64,000 nt of DNA, taken from the NCBI RefSeq assembly GCF_000347175.1, contig NZ_ANIK01000071.1, positions 95,806 to 159,805 on the forward strand, given 5' to 3'. Shown here piece by piece: positions 1 through 19,529 of this stretch (position 1 is the first letter of the stretch; each line of letters starts with the position of its first letter). A program made the translations under genes and the position numbers. Source of the stretch: Leptospira alstonii serovar Sichuan str. 79601. Its GTDB lineage: Bacteria > Spirochaetota > Leptospiria > Leptospirales > Leptospiraceae. The notes under the pieces were generated by a model. The model was given only the letters and a program-made list of their open reading frames with translations, had not been told where the DNA came from and ran no database searches.

Positions 1-70
1 GTTTTCATAAGTGAGGTTTCTAGGATTCGATTTTAGTGCTTTCGAAACGGAGATTGCGGAAAGATTAGAA

Positions 71-105
71 CTTGATTCGATGGATTTCCTTCCATCGAAC
101 TCAAG
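71..105 (-). terminator. Stem-loop downstream of the small-gene pair, possible terminator
   Basis: TTCGATGGA at 76-84 pairs with TCCATCGAA at 91-99 around a 6-base loop. Five further pairs (71-75 with 101-105) follow after one bulged C. It lies about 40 bases beyond the stop of the minus-strand gene ending at 145. There is no strong T run, so a terminator role is only inferred. Confidence 0.4.
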
Positions 106-144
106 TGAAACGTAAAAGACTATGAGAAATAAAAACGCGCTTTT

Positions 145-465
145 TTAAGGAGATTTACGAGGCCGTCTTTGATAACGTTCGATACTCTCGGGAACATAAC
201 GTGTCGACCAATCGACCTCGTTCATATTCTTTTCAATCCAGCCGGTACCGTGATCCCAGCGCCCATCCGAAAGAAAATCGAAGAAATAGGAAGAATTCAT
301 ATACCGATACGAATCCATGATATCAAGAATGTCCCGTTTTACCGGAAAACCCTGGATGTTTTCGCTTTCTGAAAAGAAGCTATTGTCCATTGGTTCAATC
401 CTAAGAATTACTTCCAGGACTGTCCATCTTTTTATTATGTTCGCATATGGATCCGAGAATCCCAT
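145..465 (-). CDS. Hypothetical protein, 106 aa
   Basis: I do not recognise this protein. The ATG at 465 follows a GGAGG Shine-Dalgarno sequence with about 12 bases of spacing, so it can be initiated independently. The product is predicted soluble, with no signal peptide or membrane segment, is rich in aromatic residues (several W, Y and F) and has a basic C-terminal tail (RYQRRPRKSP). Its first 31 bases overlap the end of the upstream gene 435-665 in another frame, which suggests translational coupling. A tightly overlapping pair of small genes is typical of functionally paired proteins, but nothing here identifies a toxin or antitoxin fold. Confidence 0.55.
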   Translation of the reverse strand: MGFSDPYANIIKRWTVLEVILRIEPMDNSFFSESENIQGFPVKRDILDIMDSYRYMNSSYFFDFLSDGRWDHGTGWIEKNMNEVDWSTRYVPESIERYQRRPRKSP

Positions 466-665
466 AACGTCAACTGAACCTCCTCTTTTAAGCCGTCGAC
501 TTGGGTTTTGTTCGTTTCTTCTTTTTCGTTTTTTTTAGGATGAAAGACTTCCTGGCGCCGTTTTTTTACTTTCCGAGCCTCATCCAAAATTCCTTCCAAT
601 TTTTCCTCTAAAAAATAACGAATTTGTCGATCGATTTCGTTTTGTGCTTCTCTGTTCAAAACCAT
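435..665 (-). CDS. Small charged hypothetical protein, 76 aa
   Basis: I do not recognise this protein. The ATG at 665 is preceded by GGAGGG at short spacing. The frame stays open upstream to 722 (95 aa), but the 665 start is better supported. The N-terminal half is predicted helical and highly charged (around EIDRQIRYFLEEKLEG), followed by a basic stretch (KKRRQ) and a Lys/Glu-rich linker. There is no signal peptide or membrane span. It is the first gene of a two-gene minus-strand unit with 145-465 and is divergent from the HDOD gene starting at 792. The composition would suit a small nucleic-acid- or protein-binding factor, but that is only a guess. Confidence 0.5.
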   Translation of the reverse strand: MVLNREAQNEIDRQIRYFLEEKLEGILDEARKVKKRRQEVFHPKKNEKEETNKTQVDGLKEEVQLTLWDSRIHMRT

Positions 666-711
666 CTTACCCTCCAACATCCGATCGGATACTTGGAAAA
701 GAATACTCAGG

Positions 712-750
<39 letters not shown>

Positions 751-791
751 CGAAACGTGGAAAAAATTGTTCCGAAAACGGACAAAGTAAA

Positions 792-2273
<1,482 letters not shown>

Positions 2274-2281
2274 AATACCGT

Positions 2282-3073
2282 TTGAAAATCGATTCTTTAT
2301 TATCCATCCAGGAAATCGGCTACAGACCAAACGGAAAAACGATTTTGGACTCGGTGAGTTTTGAAATCAAAGAGAACGAACACTGTGTTCTCTTAGGAAG
2401 AAACGGAGCCGGAAAAAGTACTCTTGTAAACCTGATCTACGGAATGATCTGGGCCACCTCGGGGAAAATCCGTTTGTTTCAAGAAACCTACGGAGAAACT
2501 CCAATTCAAGACCTGAGAAAACGAATCGGAATCCTCGACTCTTCCCAACTGGAAAATTCCCTTCAAAAAAAACTGACCGTGACGGATGTCGTATTAACGG
2601 GATTTTTTCATACGATCGGTTATTACCGAGACCCGTCCCCCGAAGAAAAATCCAAAACGCTCCGAATCTTAAAAGAGGCGGATTTGTTTTCCAAAAAAGA
2701 TCAGTATTATACGACCCTTTCTTCCGGAGAAAAAAAGAAAATTCTATTCTTGCGAAGTCTTGTAAATGAACCGGACTTTCTCATTTTGGACGAACCCTGC
2801 TCCTCTTTGGATTTAACCGCGAGAGAAGACTTTTTAGGATTTCTAAAAGAGTACCATTCGAAAAAAAAATTCACCTCCCTCTACATCACGCATAAACCGG
2901 AAGAAATTCCGGAATTCTATTCCAAAGCGATTTTATTGAAGGAAGGAAAGGTGATCCGTTTCGGTCCGATCGAAGAATGTTTTACCGAAAAAAATCTGGA
3001 AAACCTCTACGAAATTCCGCTTCAAGTTCAAAAAATCAGCGGAACCTGGTCCGTGATTCCGAAACGAAAATAA
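2282..3073 (+). CDS. ABC transporter ATP-binding protein
   Basis: The 263-aa ATPase starts at a TTG at 2282, 8 bases after the HDOD gene. It shows a Walker A motif (GRNGAGKST, about residues 39-47), a signature motif in the form LSSGEKKK instead of LSGGQ, Walker B with catalytic Glu (FLILDEP) and an H-loop His (YITHKPEE). One nucleotide-binding domain fills the protein, with no membrane segments, and no permease gene is adjacent. It resembles the ModF/YbbL-like stand-alone ATPases and metal-importer ATPases. The substrate cannot be told. The weak ribosome-binding site suggests coupling to the upstream gene. Confidence 0.85.
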   Translation: MKIDSLLSIQEIGYRPNGKTILDSVSFEIKENEHCVLLGRNGAGKSTLVNLIYGMIWATSGKIRLFQETYGETPIQDLRKRIGILDSSQLENSLQKKLTVTDVVLTGFFHTIGYYRDPSPEEKSKTLRILKEADLFSKKDQYYTTLSSGEKKKILFLRSLVNEPDFLILDEPCSSLDLTAREDFLGFLKEYHSKKKFTSLYITHKPEEIPEFYSKAILLKEGKVIRFGPIEECFTEKNLENLYEIPLQVQKISGTWSVIPKRK

Positions 3074-3294
3074 AAACCGACTTTTGGGTTCGTCTCATCG
3101 AAAATAATTCCAATTCTTCGGAAACACTTTTACGAAATTTAATTTTTAGGTATATATAAATTGTAGAATATTCATTTTATTGAAATCGATTTTAAAAACT
3201 CTTTCTTCAAAAGAGTCGAAACATAAACTCGAAACACATTGGAGTTGTCTCAAAATCGATAACGCCTTATTGCAGAGTTTAGTAGCAAAATCTT

Positions 3295-5133
<1,839 letters not shown>

Positions 5134-5270
5134 CGATCCTTACGGTTTAGTTTGGTCCCAAGTTTTCAATCAAATATCGTTTTTAAAGGTCCGGTTTTTT
5201 CGTTTTGTTGCCGGATACGGTTCAAGGGATTCATCGGCGAATAGTTCAGTGGATAGGAATCAGGGGACAA

Positions 5271-5298
5271 AAAAACCCGGATTTAATTCCGGGTTTTT
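5271..5298 (-). terminator. Rho-independent terminator of cysK
   Basis: An 11-bp perfect stem (5271-5281 with 5288-5298, AAAAACCCGGA / TCCGGGTTTTT) with a 6-base loop is followed on the minus strand by a T run. It lies 29 bases after the cysK stop and separates cysK from topA. Confidence 0.85.
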
Positions 5299-5327
5299 AG
5301 AGGAAAAAATTTAGATTTAAAAACTTT

Positions 5328-6257
<930 letters not shown>

Positions 6258-6285
6258 TTCTGTTTTCCTGCCTCTTATAAGGGTT

Positions 6286-6351
<66 letters not shown>

Positions 6352-6891
6352 ATCCTTTTCAGTGGATTCTTTTTACAAAATCGAGGGCGATCCCTTCCAT
6401 TCCAAGAAAATTCATAACGTGATCCGCAAGTTTTAAGATCGGAATTTAAAATCCATTTTGGGCTGAAAAAAACTTCACCTCTTCCGCTCGTTTTTCTTAT
6501 GGAAAAAAATTCTCAAAGAATTCGTTTCATCCTTCTTTATGAAAAGAGTGATTGAGCGACAGAATAAACCTTTGGTATATTATATTCAATTTTAATTATA
6601 TACTCTCGTCGTAAAACTTCGAGATGACAACCGCGTCGTGAATGAAACCTTTTATTTGGCTTTAGCGCCAATGTATAAATGGGATTCTTGGGGTTTGGGC
6701 AAAAGGAGCTCCGATAACTTTACTGATTCTTTCAAAATTTTCGTTTCTTTGAGAATTTTATAAAGGTTCTGGACAGACTCTGAATTGCTTGTTTTGACGG
6801 TTTAAAAAAACTTCCGGAAACCATTGCATTCATTTTTTATAAAATACTACTTCGACTCTGCATTTATTTCCTATAGTATGGAATTCTTTGA

Positions 6892-7080
6892 AATATACAT
6901 TTCTTATAAAACAAGGTGAGCGACGATACACTCGTATACAAAATACAATTTTAGAATATAAATTTCTTATAAAACAAGGTGAGTGACGACACACTTACAG
7001 ACAAAATATAATTTTAGAATATACATTTCTTATAAAACAAGGTAAGTGACGATACACTATAAACTAAAAATAATTTTTAA
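6892..7080. repeat. Three 63-bp tandem repeats upstream of the surface lipoprotein gene
   Basis: Units start at 6892, 6955 and 7018, exactly 63 bases apart. Each contains TTTCTTATAAAACAAGG followed by TGAGYGACGAYACACT or a close variant; the third copy is the most diverged at its end. The array ends 83 bases before the start codon at 7164. Confidence 0.9.
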
Positions 7081-7163
7081 AAAAAAGTATGCAATCATAA
7101 TCTACGCATGCTATTCGTTTATCAATAATCCAATGTTCATTAAGTCAGAGTGAAGGTACAACT

Positions 7164-10100
7164 ATGAAACGATTTACAAAAACCATCTTAATTCTATTTT
7201 TACTCGCGGTCTCTAATTGTGTAAACGGTAACAACAGTAAAAGTCCTCTCTTAGCTTTTATCGGCGGTAGAAGCGCAGACGTCTCTTTCGGGGCTTCTCA
7301 GATCACACCGGGCGCCGACGTGACGGGAGTTCCTGCCAATACTTCCATTCAAGTAGGGTTTAATCGGGAATTGGATTCTTCTACGATATCCGCTACTTCG
7401 TTTCGTGTAACTCAAGGTACAACTCCGATTGCCGGAACGTTTCAAACAACTGCAAAAGGAGCCGTATTTAAACCTTCTTCCGCACTGGCCTTCAACACCG
7501 TTTATACGGTAACTCTCACTAAAGATCTCAAAGCAAACGACGGCTCTGCGTTTGAAGCTGATTTCACTTGGAATTTTACAACGGCTTCCATCCTAGACGC
7601 GGTCGCGCCTACGGTTTCCCTGGTCACACCTGCAAATACTCTTGCGGGAGCAGGAATCAATACCAGCGTGAACGCAGTCTTTAGTGAAGTTATGAACTGT
7701 GCGACTCTAACAAACGTTACGTTCACTCTCGAACAAACAGCTCCTGTTGTAGCGGTAGCAGGGAACGTAAACTGCGCTGGAACGGCAGTCACTCTCACTC
7801 CGCCAGCCAACCTGACCCCGCTCACAAACTATACCGCAAAGATCACGACTGGAGCAAAGGATCTTGCGGGCAACGCGCTTGGGACAAACTACGCTTGGAG
7901 CTTTACGACCGGCGCCGCAGCGGATGCGACTCCTCCAACCGTTTCTTTTGTGACTCCTGCAGATGGAGCCGGAGGAATAGGAGTCAACACTTCTGTTGCG
8001 GTCGCTTTCAGCGAAACGATGAACTGTTCGACTCTGACCGCTGGAACCTTTACAGTAAATAAAACAGCATTCCCATTTACATCTATAAATGGGAGCATCA
8101 ATTGTACTGGCGCGACTGCTACGTTTACTCCAAACACTCTTCTTACTCCTCTTCTACCAGGAACAAACTACACGGTTACGGTTACTACGGGAGCAAAGGA
8201 TCTCGCGGGCCTTGCGATTGGAGCAAACTACGACTGGGACTTTACAACCGGAGCCATAGTGGATTCCACTCCGCCTGCCGTTTCTTTTATCAGCCCTTCT
8301 ATCGGCGAAGCTGCAGTTGGAATCAATGCCAAGATCACCGTGGCATTCAACGAGACAGTGGACTGCGCGACTCTGACGACCGGCGCCGGCGGAATCGGAA
8401 CCTTTACTCTTGTAAAAACGGGACCACCGCCTACTGCTCCGATTCCCGGAGGATCCGTTATTAATTGTACCGGCACAACTGCTGCCTTGAGTCCTTCGGC
8501 TACTCTAGCCCCAATGGCAAATTATACCGCAACCATAAAGGCGGGAGTCAAAGATATCGCTGGAAATCCAACAACTACTGACTATGCATGGAATTTTACT
8601 ACAGGAGCTGCAATCGACGCCACTCCACCAACGATCTCTTTTAGAAGCCCTGCAATTGGCGCTGCAGGCGTTGGAACCAATTCGAGCGTAGTCGTAGCAT
8701 TCAGTGAAACAATAGATTGTTCTACAATTACAACGGGCACATTTACACTCGGCGGAATCACAGGAACTGTAAGTTGTACGGGAAGTACCGCTACGTTTAC
8801 TCCAACGGCTCCTACTGCTACTCTTGCACCTACAACAACCTACACTGCTACCATCTCTGGCGCTGTAACAGACTCTGTAGGAAATGCAATCGCTGCTGCC
8901 ACCTCCTGGACCTTTACAACCGGAGCCGGACTGGACACGACTCCTCCAGCTGTTTCTTTTGCCAGCCCTGCAAACGGCGCAACAGGCGTTGGAACCAACA
9001 CTACTGCGATTACTGTAGCTTTCAGTGAAACGATGGACTGTGCAACTTTAACAGCGCCTGGAACATTTACTTTGGACAACGGTATGGGTGGAGCTGTAAC
9101 TTCTTGTTCAGGAGCAATCGCTACATTTACTCCAGCCACAACCCTTACTGCGGGAACAACCTATACAGCAACGATCTCCACAGCTGCAAAAGATGCTGCA
9201 GGAAATGCGATTGCCGCTTCTACCACAAGCTTTACGACGGGACCAGCGCCGGATGCAACACCACCTACAGTAGCCATCCAGAACTTGAGAACAAATAGTA
9301 TCGTTGAGTCCGGATTTGTAATCGGCACGGCTGCCGATCCAGGTGGATCGGTAGCCAAGGTTGAAGTGTGGTTGGATGGAGCCTACTATGCCGATGCAAC
9401 CGGAACGACCAATTGGAAACTCCAATTGCCCACGGGCCTCAATACTTGGAAGCCAGGATCGCAACATACGATCAGTGCAAAAGCAATCGACTCTGCGAAC
9501 TTGAGTGCAACGACAGGTATTCCTATCACTGTAAAAAAAGGAACCAACAAGGATATCAACGGGGATGGATATGTAGATTTAGCAATGGGTGGTGGTGTAG
9601 GAGTTGCTATTTTTTACTCCGCTGGAACAGCAGGTATTACCACTACGAATTTAGGTGCGGCAAATCATTTCATCATCAGTTCCGTTGCTGGTGGTGGCTT
9701 ACCCTCTAGCGGAGGAATCGGAAAATTCCTTGGAGGTGGATCCCAGACAACCCAGACAATCACGATGGGGGATATCAACGGGGATGGTTACTCAGATTTA
9801 GCAGTGGGTGGGCTGAACGCCGTCTATATTTTCCACTCTGCAGGAAATCAGGGTATGACAATTTCCCTATCAGCCTTGGCTTCTCGGATCATTGGCGACG
9901 CAGCTGGGACTAGTTTTGGTAACTCACTCGCCACCGGAGATATCAACGGAGACGGATATGCAGATTTAGTCGTGGGGGCGCCAACTGCAAATGCTGGAGC
10001 TGCTAACCAAGGAAAAGTGTATATTTTCCATTCCGATAATACTGGGGCTGGAATTAACGCCACAACCACAGCAGCAGCCTCAACTACGATCAATGGAGAG

Positions 10101-10898
10101 GCTTTAAACAACCTATTCGGCGCTTCAGTTGCAACCGGAAACATCAACGGGGATGGCGCCGTTGACATATATGATGATGTCGTAATTGCCGCTCCATTTT
10201 ACAACACCGGAAAAGGTCGAGTTTATATATACCACGGTGCAAACGGTGGCGTGAACCCAGTTGCAGCGAATGCTACGCGTACGCACGCTACTGCGAATGA
10301 GTATTTTGGATATTCCATCGCAACCGGTTACCTGAATAGTGACAATTTCGCAGATATTGTCGTTGGGGCAGCAGGAGCCAACGGAAACAAGGGTAAAATA
10401 TTCACCTTTAACTCGGCTGGAGCGGGCGGAATCGCTACCGGAACTAGCGCAGGAATTGCTACAGTAGACGGGCTCACCGCGAGTGATGGGCTGGGAAGCT
10501 ATTTGGCTCTGAGAGATTTGGACAGTGACGGAAGGTCGGATGTGATAGCGGTTGCAATGCAAACAGGTGGTGCCAACACAGACCAAGGATTACTTTATGT
10601 TTTTATGAATCCTGCCGGGACACCCTTTACGGGCGCTGTTGCGGCGAACGCCTGTACGATCTGTATGACTGGAGGCGCGCAGGATCGGTTTGGGATGGGC
10701 CTGAGTACGGGGGATTTCAACGGAGATGGCTATGCAGATCTATTGGTCGGTTCTCCAGCCACAACGACGAATCAAGGTCGCCTCTTTATCTTTCATTCTT
10801 CGGCGGCAGGTCTTATCGCGAACACTCCTGGTACTGCTTCAAGAATCATTGACAGTATTAACACTGGGTTAAATAGTTTTGGATCTGTTTTCTACTGA
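7164..10898 (+). CDS. Large surface lipoprotein: Ig-like (Big_5-type) repeats plus FG-GAP beta-propeller
   Basis: The product has 1244 aa. A lipoprotein signal peptide ends at the lipobox AVSNC (Cys19). Six Ig-like repeats of about 105 residues follow (about 46-690); most open with TPPTVSF-like text and each ends in a WxFTTG-like motif. Repeats 2-6 each carry two Cys (for example MNCATL and VNCAG), which probably form a disulfide. A further Ig-like segment (about 690-790) leads to an integrin-alpha-like propeller (about 795-1244) with seven blades, most with calcium-loop motifs such as DINGDGYxDL followed by a YIFHS-like strand. This architecture fits an exported, probably surface-exposed adhesin-like lipoprotein. 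The ATG is preceded by GAAGG. The ligand is unknown. Confidence 0.9.
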   Translation: MKRFTKTILILFLLAVSNCVNGNNSKSPLLAFIGGRSADVSFGASQITPGADVTGVPANTSIQVGFNRELDSSTISATSFRVTQGTTPIAGTFQTTAKGAVFKPSSALAFNTVYTVTLTKDLKANDGSAFEADFTWNFTTASILDAVAPTVSLVTPANTLAGAGINTSVNAVFSEVMNCATLTNVTFTLEQTAPVVAVAGNVNCAGTAVTLTPPANLTPLTNYTAKITTGAKDLAGNALGTNYAWSFTTGAAADATPPTVSFVTPADGAGGIGVNTSVAVAFSETMNCSTLTAGTFTVNKTAFPFTSINGSINCTGATATFTPNTLLTPLLPGTNYTVTVTTGAKDLAGLAIGANYDWDFTTGAIVDSTPPAVSFISPSIGEAAVGINAKITVAFNETVDCATLTTGAGGIGTFTLVKTGPPPTAPIPGGSVINCTGTTAALSPSATLAPMANYTATIKAGVKDIAGNPTTTDYAWNFTTGAAIDATPPTISFRSPAIGAAGVGTNSSVVVAFSETIDCSTITTGTFTLGGITGTVSCTGSTATFTPTAPTATLAPTTTYTATISGAVTDSVGNAIAAATSWTFTTGAGLDTTPPAVSFASPANGATGVGTNTTAITVAFSETMDCATLTAPGTFTLDNGMGGAVTSCSGAIATFTPATTLTAGTTYTATISTAAKDAAGNAIAASTTSFTTGPAPDATPPTVAIQNLRTNSIVESGFVIGTAADPGGSVAKVEVWLDGAYYADATGTTNWKLQLPTGLNTWKPGSQHTISAKAIDSANLSATTGIPITVKKGTNKDINGDGYVDLAMGGGVGVAIFYSAGTAGITTTNLGAANHFIISSVAGGGLPSSGGIGKFLGGGSQTTQTITMGDINGDGYSDLAVGGLNAVYIFHSAGNQGMTISLSALASRIIGDAAGTSFGNSLATGDINGDGYADLVVGAPTANAGAANQGKVYIFHSDNTGAGINATTTAAASTTINGEALNNLFGASVATGNINGDGAVDIYDDVVIAAPFYNTGKGRVYIYHGANGGVNPVAANATRTHATANEYFGYSIATGYLNSDNFADIVVGAAGANGNKGKIFTFNSAGAGGIATGTSAGIATVDGLTASDGLGSYLALRDLDSDGRSDVIAVAMQTGGANTDQGLLYVFMNPAGTPFTGAVAANACTICMTGGAQDRFGMGLSTGDFNGDGYADLLVGSPATTTNQGRLFIFHSSAAGLIANTPGTASRIIDSINTGLNSFGSVFY

Positions 10899-11012
10899 GA
10901 AAAGGAAGTCAGAGGTCGATTCGGGGAACGTTTTTCCTGATTGCGTTTCACTCGTTCGCTAAAGATATGAGTGAGATTTCAATTCTTATGGATTTGCGAG
11001 CTTATAGAGTCT

Positions 11013-11037
11013 AATCCGGTTTTGATCAAACCGGATT
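11013..11037. terminator. Perfect inverted repeat, possible terminator of the lipoprotein gene
   Basis: AATCCGGTTT (11013-11022) and AAACCGGATT (11028-11037) form a 10-bp stem with a 5-base loop, 115 bases after the lipoprotein stop. No T run follows, so it may instead be a protein-binding site. Confidence 0.4.
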
Positions 11038-11092
11038 GGAAGAGAAACCGCTATGGCGTATAATGCTGCCCAGAAACGGGAATTGAACAAAG

Positions 11093-11123
11093 AAAACCTC
11101 TTCTTCCAAAAAGAGAGGTTTTA
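11093..11123 (+). terminator. Hairpin with following T's, possible terminator
   Basis: AAAACCTC (11093-11100) pairs with GAGGTTTT (11115-11122). A short T stretch is part of the 3' arm. It could end transcripts from the lipoprotein gene. Confidence 0.4.
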
Positions 11124-11712
11124 GTTCGATTTGTAAGAGTTCCTACGTTCTAGTGGGTAGGTTTGAGTGAATAGGAGTCAGGAAGTTTTTTTGTAAAACG
11201 AAGTGGGAGATCCTACTTTTCTTTGTCTTAAAAAAGTACTTCTTTGAAACGGTGAGTTCCTACTTTTACAAAAAAACACCTACCCAATATTTCCTAATCA
11301 CTGACATCTAAAATGGGAGTTCCCACATATTTGTGAGTAAAATAAGCGATGGCTAAAAGCCGGCCTGGAATCTAAATCACGAAAAAAGGACAATTCATTG
11401 TTCCAACGGAACATAGGTTGAAAAATTAGTTTCAACTTCTTTCTATTTTGAACTTGTCCGACGACTTGATTTTCATTTCGAATACGAATGTAGAAAACGC
11501 CAGGATCTTATTGTTCCGACAAAATGTTTCGCCGAAAAAATGCTTGATACCGGACTTCAAGTTCATTCCCACTAAAATTACGGCAAAGAATTGTATTATC
11601 TCAAAAAACTTTTTGTGGCAACCATTCAAGTAAAGTAATGAACTTTTTCAGGAACGTCTCTCTACTTTTGAGAAAAGCACTCCATCTCAAAGCAGACTTT
11701 TATGAAGAATTC

Positions 11713-12786
<1,074 letters not shown>

Positions 12787-13001
12787 TCGCAAATCCTTTT
12801 TGTACGAGAGAGTCTTGTCGGAGGTACGACAAAAATTTCAGTCGGAATTTGCGATTGCAAATAGAATGTTTTTCTGATATAGGTGGATTTGCCGTTTTCT
12901 TCCCACCACCTCACCCCCCACCCAAGAACAGGGCGGGGCGCACATTTTTTACGGAAGATCGTCGGAACTACTACATCATCTTGAATCACGATTTTCAAAT
13001 C

Positions 13002-13544
<543 letters not shown>

Positions 13545-13653
13545 GAATTCTTCTCTCTTTCTTCTTTCAGATCTTTTTCCTTAGAGACTTCAAAACAAGT
13601 CTAAAAAAAAGATTTTCTTTTGACCCAATTTCGATCGGAAAAAGAATGCACGC

Positions 13654-14220
<567 letters not shown>

Positions 14221-14223
14221 AAT

Positions 14224-14323
14224 ACCTCTAAAAACCCGAATTTTCTGAAAATCTATATTATAGAATGCTTTTAGAAGAGGGTTTTACTCTTATCCAAATA
14301 ACGAAACGAAAGTTTTTAGAGGT
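14224..14323. repeat. 12-bp inverted repeats spanning 100 bp
   Basis: ACCTCTAAAAAC (14224-14235) and GTTTTTAGAGGT (14312-14323) are perfect inverted repeats. A small palindrome (TCTATATTATAGA, about 14252-14264) lies between them. It could be a large stem-loop after the signal-peptidase-like gene or a tiny mobile element; no clear target duplication is seen. Confidence 0.45.
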
Positions 14324-14504
14324 TCCCTAAATTTTCTTTCGAATTTCGGATTTTTTCCTTTTCGATTTCCAATCTCGTCTTTTCTATGTCCAATTGCTTC
14401 AATATTGTAAATTCGAATATTCTAATTTACGATTTGACACGAATTTATCATTGTGATACTTTTATCCAATTCTATTTGTTTTTTAACGTTCTTGCTAGGG
14501 TCCA

Positions 14505-18018
<3,514 letters not shown>

Positions 18019-18021
18019 TTC

Positions 18022-19212
18022 ATGGAATTACCCAGACTTGAAAACGTCGACCTCTCGGGAAAACGCGTTTTCCTGAGAGTGGACTTTAACGTTCCCATCG
18101 AAAACGGAAAAGTAACCGACAAAACCAGAATCGAAAAAACACTTCCTACGATCGAACTGCTTCTGAAAAAAGGGGCGCGGATCGTCATAGCAAGTCACCT
18201 CGGAAGACCGAAAGGACAAGTTAATCCCGAATTCTCACTTGCGCCCGTTGTGGAAGTATTCAAAGGATTTGTAAAGGCAAACGTTCGCTTCTCTAAAACC
18301 GTGATCGGAGACGAGGCGGTCAAACTCTCCAAGGAACTGAAAAACGGGGAAATCTTAGTCGTCGAAAACGTACGTTTTCATAAGGAAGAAGAGGAGAACG
18401 ATCCGGGTTTTTCCAAAAAACTCGCAGCCCTTGCAGACGTCTATGTGAACGACGCTTTTGGAGCGGCCCACAGAGCGCACGCCTCCACGGAAGGAATCGC
18501 TCACCTTCTTCCATCATATGCAGGACTTCTAATGCATAAGGAAATCATGGAACTTTCGGCGCTTCTTTCCAAACCCGCGCGTCCTTTCGTTGCGATCATA
18601 GGCGGTTCCAAGGTTTCCTCCAAGATCAAGGTTCTTACCAATCTCTTCGATAAGGTAAATCACCTTCTCATCGGTGGGGGAATGGCTTACACATTCTTAA
18701 AATCCAGAGCGGTTCCCGTAGGAAATTCTCTCGTGGAAAAAGAATTCGAAGTACAAGCGTTTCAGTTGATCGAAAAAGCCGGAGTTGCTGGAGTCGATCT
18801 TCAACTTCCAGTGGATCATATCATCGCGGATCAGTTCAGCGAAAAAGCTAAAACGAAGTCAGTGGACAAGATGGGAATCTTAGACGGTTGGATGGGAATG
18901 GACATCGGTTCCAAAACCGTTTCCAATTACGAAAAGATCATCAAGAACGCGGGAACGATTTTTTGGAACGGTCCGATGGGAGTTTTTGAAATGGATAAAT
19001 TCGCGGGCGGCACGATGGCTCTTGCCAAGGCGATCGCGAAGTCCAAAGCCAAAACCGTCGTAGGCGGCGGGGATTCCATCGCTGCGATCAACAAGGCCGG
19101 AGTCGCGGACAAGATCACTCATATCTCTACCGGCGGCGGCGCGTCTTTAGAATTTATGGAAGGTAGAAAACTCCCCGGCGTGGAAGCGCTCAAGAGAAAA
19201 GATTCCGAGTAA
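18022..19212 (+). CDS. pgk: Phosphoglycerate kinase
   Basis: The 396-aa enzyme transfers phosphate from 1,3-bisphosphoglycerate to ADP. Family motifs are present: RVDFNVP near the N-terminus, SHLGRPKG, the N-domain [24 protein letters not shown], and the C-terminal nucleotide-binding GGGDSIAAI and [10 protein letters not shown]. It sits 3 bases behind gapA and is followed by a good terminator at 19243, so gapA-pgk is a two-gene unit. tpiA lies 2 kb further on under separate control. Confidence 0.97.
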   Translation: MELPRLENVDLSGKRVFLRVDFNVPIENGKVTDKTRIEKTLPTIELLLKKGARIVIASHLGRPKGQVNPEFSLAPVVEVFKGFVKANVRFSKTVIGDEAVKLSKELKNGEILVVENVRFHKEEEENDPGFSKKLAALADVYVNDAFGAAHRAHASTEGIAHLLPSYAGLLMHKEIMELSALLSKPARPFVAIIGGSKVSSKIKVLTNLFDKVNHLLIGGGMAYTFLKSRAVPVGNSLVEKEFEVQAFQLIEKAGVAGVDLQLPVDHIIADQFSEKAKTKSVDKMGILDGWMGMDIGSKTVSNYEKIIKNAGTIFWNGPMGVFEMDKFAGGTMALAKAIAKSKAKTVVGGGDSIAAINKAGVADKITHISTGGGASLEFMEGRKLPGVEALKRKDSE

Positions 19213-19242
19213 ACTCGGATTCAACGTTTCTTGCACCTTATG

Positions 19243-19266
19243 AACCGGGCATTCGCTCGGTTTTTT
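19243..19266 (+). terminator. Terminator of gapA-pgk
   Basis: AACCGGGC (19243-19250) pairs with GCTCGGTT (19255-19262, one G-T pair) around ATTC and is followed by a run of six T's. It lies 30 bases after the pgk stop. Confidence 0.85.
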
Positions 19267-19301
19267 GCTTTAAGAACAATGTAACCGCGATAAAAGTTTC
19301 C

Positions 19302-19529
19302 ATGAACGAAAAACGACCCAAATTCGAGATGCGACCGCCGTGGATCGAGTATCCCGAGAGCTACCCAAGTTGGAGCGGATGGAGACAAGGCGAGAGCGAA
19401 AGTTGGTTACGTAATGTCTGGTTGCCTTTTTGGGAAGGATTAGGGTCGGAGGAACGAAGTCGATATCTCGAAGATTGGGCGCCTCCGGATGGCGATTGGA
19501 ATCTTTATTTGACTCATTACTGGAAGTGA
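19302..19529 (+). CDS. Small Trp-rich conserved hypothetical protein
   Basis: The 75-aa protein contains nine Trp plus several Pro and Tyr residues, with motifs PPWIEYPE, SGWRQG, LPFWEG and DGDWNLYLTHYWK. The even spacing of Trp and acidic/basic residues and the lack of signal or membrane segments suggest a small folded cytoplasmic domain. I recall similar short Trp-rich proteins in other bacteria, but no function. It starts 36 bases after the gapA-pgk terminator. No strong ribosome-binding site precedes the ATG. Composition argues for a real gene. Confidence 0.65.
   Translation: MNEKRPKFEMRPPWIEYPESYPSWSGWRQGESESWLRNVWLPFWEGLGSEERSRYLEDWAPPDGDWNLYLTHYWK

Larger units (their letters stand above)
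10899..11712. other. Intergenic region with hairpins and a cluster of short palindromic repeats
   Basis: No convincing gene is seen. Two stem-loops (11013-11037 and 11093-11122) are listed separately. Four copies or degenerate copies of the GTRGGAGTTCCYAC palindrome occur at 11133-11146, 11203-11216, about 11252-11264 and 11314-11327. Short open frames at 11432-11633 on both strands lack ribosome-binding sites. Confidence 0.6.

Noticed and set aside
5220..5270. tRNA-like text (AGTTCAGTGGATAGGA)
   Set aside because: No acceptor or anticodon stem and no TTCRA loop; only D-arm-like text.
6892..7080. CRISPR array
   Set aside because: Units are contiguous 63-bp copies with no unique spacers and no cas genes nearby.
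11432..11633. Two small open frames on opposite strands
   Set aside because: Mutually overlapping, no ribosome-binding sites, no recognisable composition.
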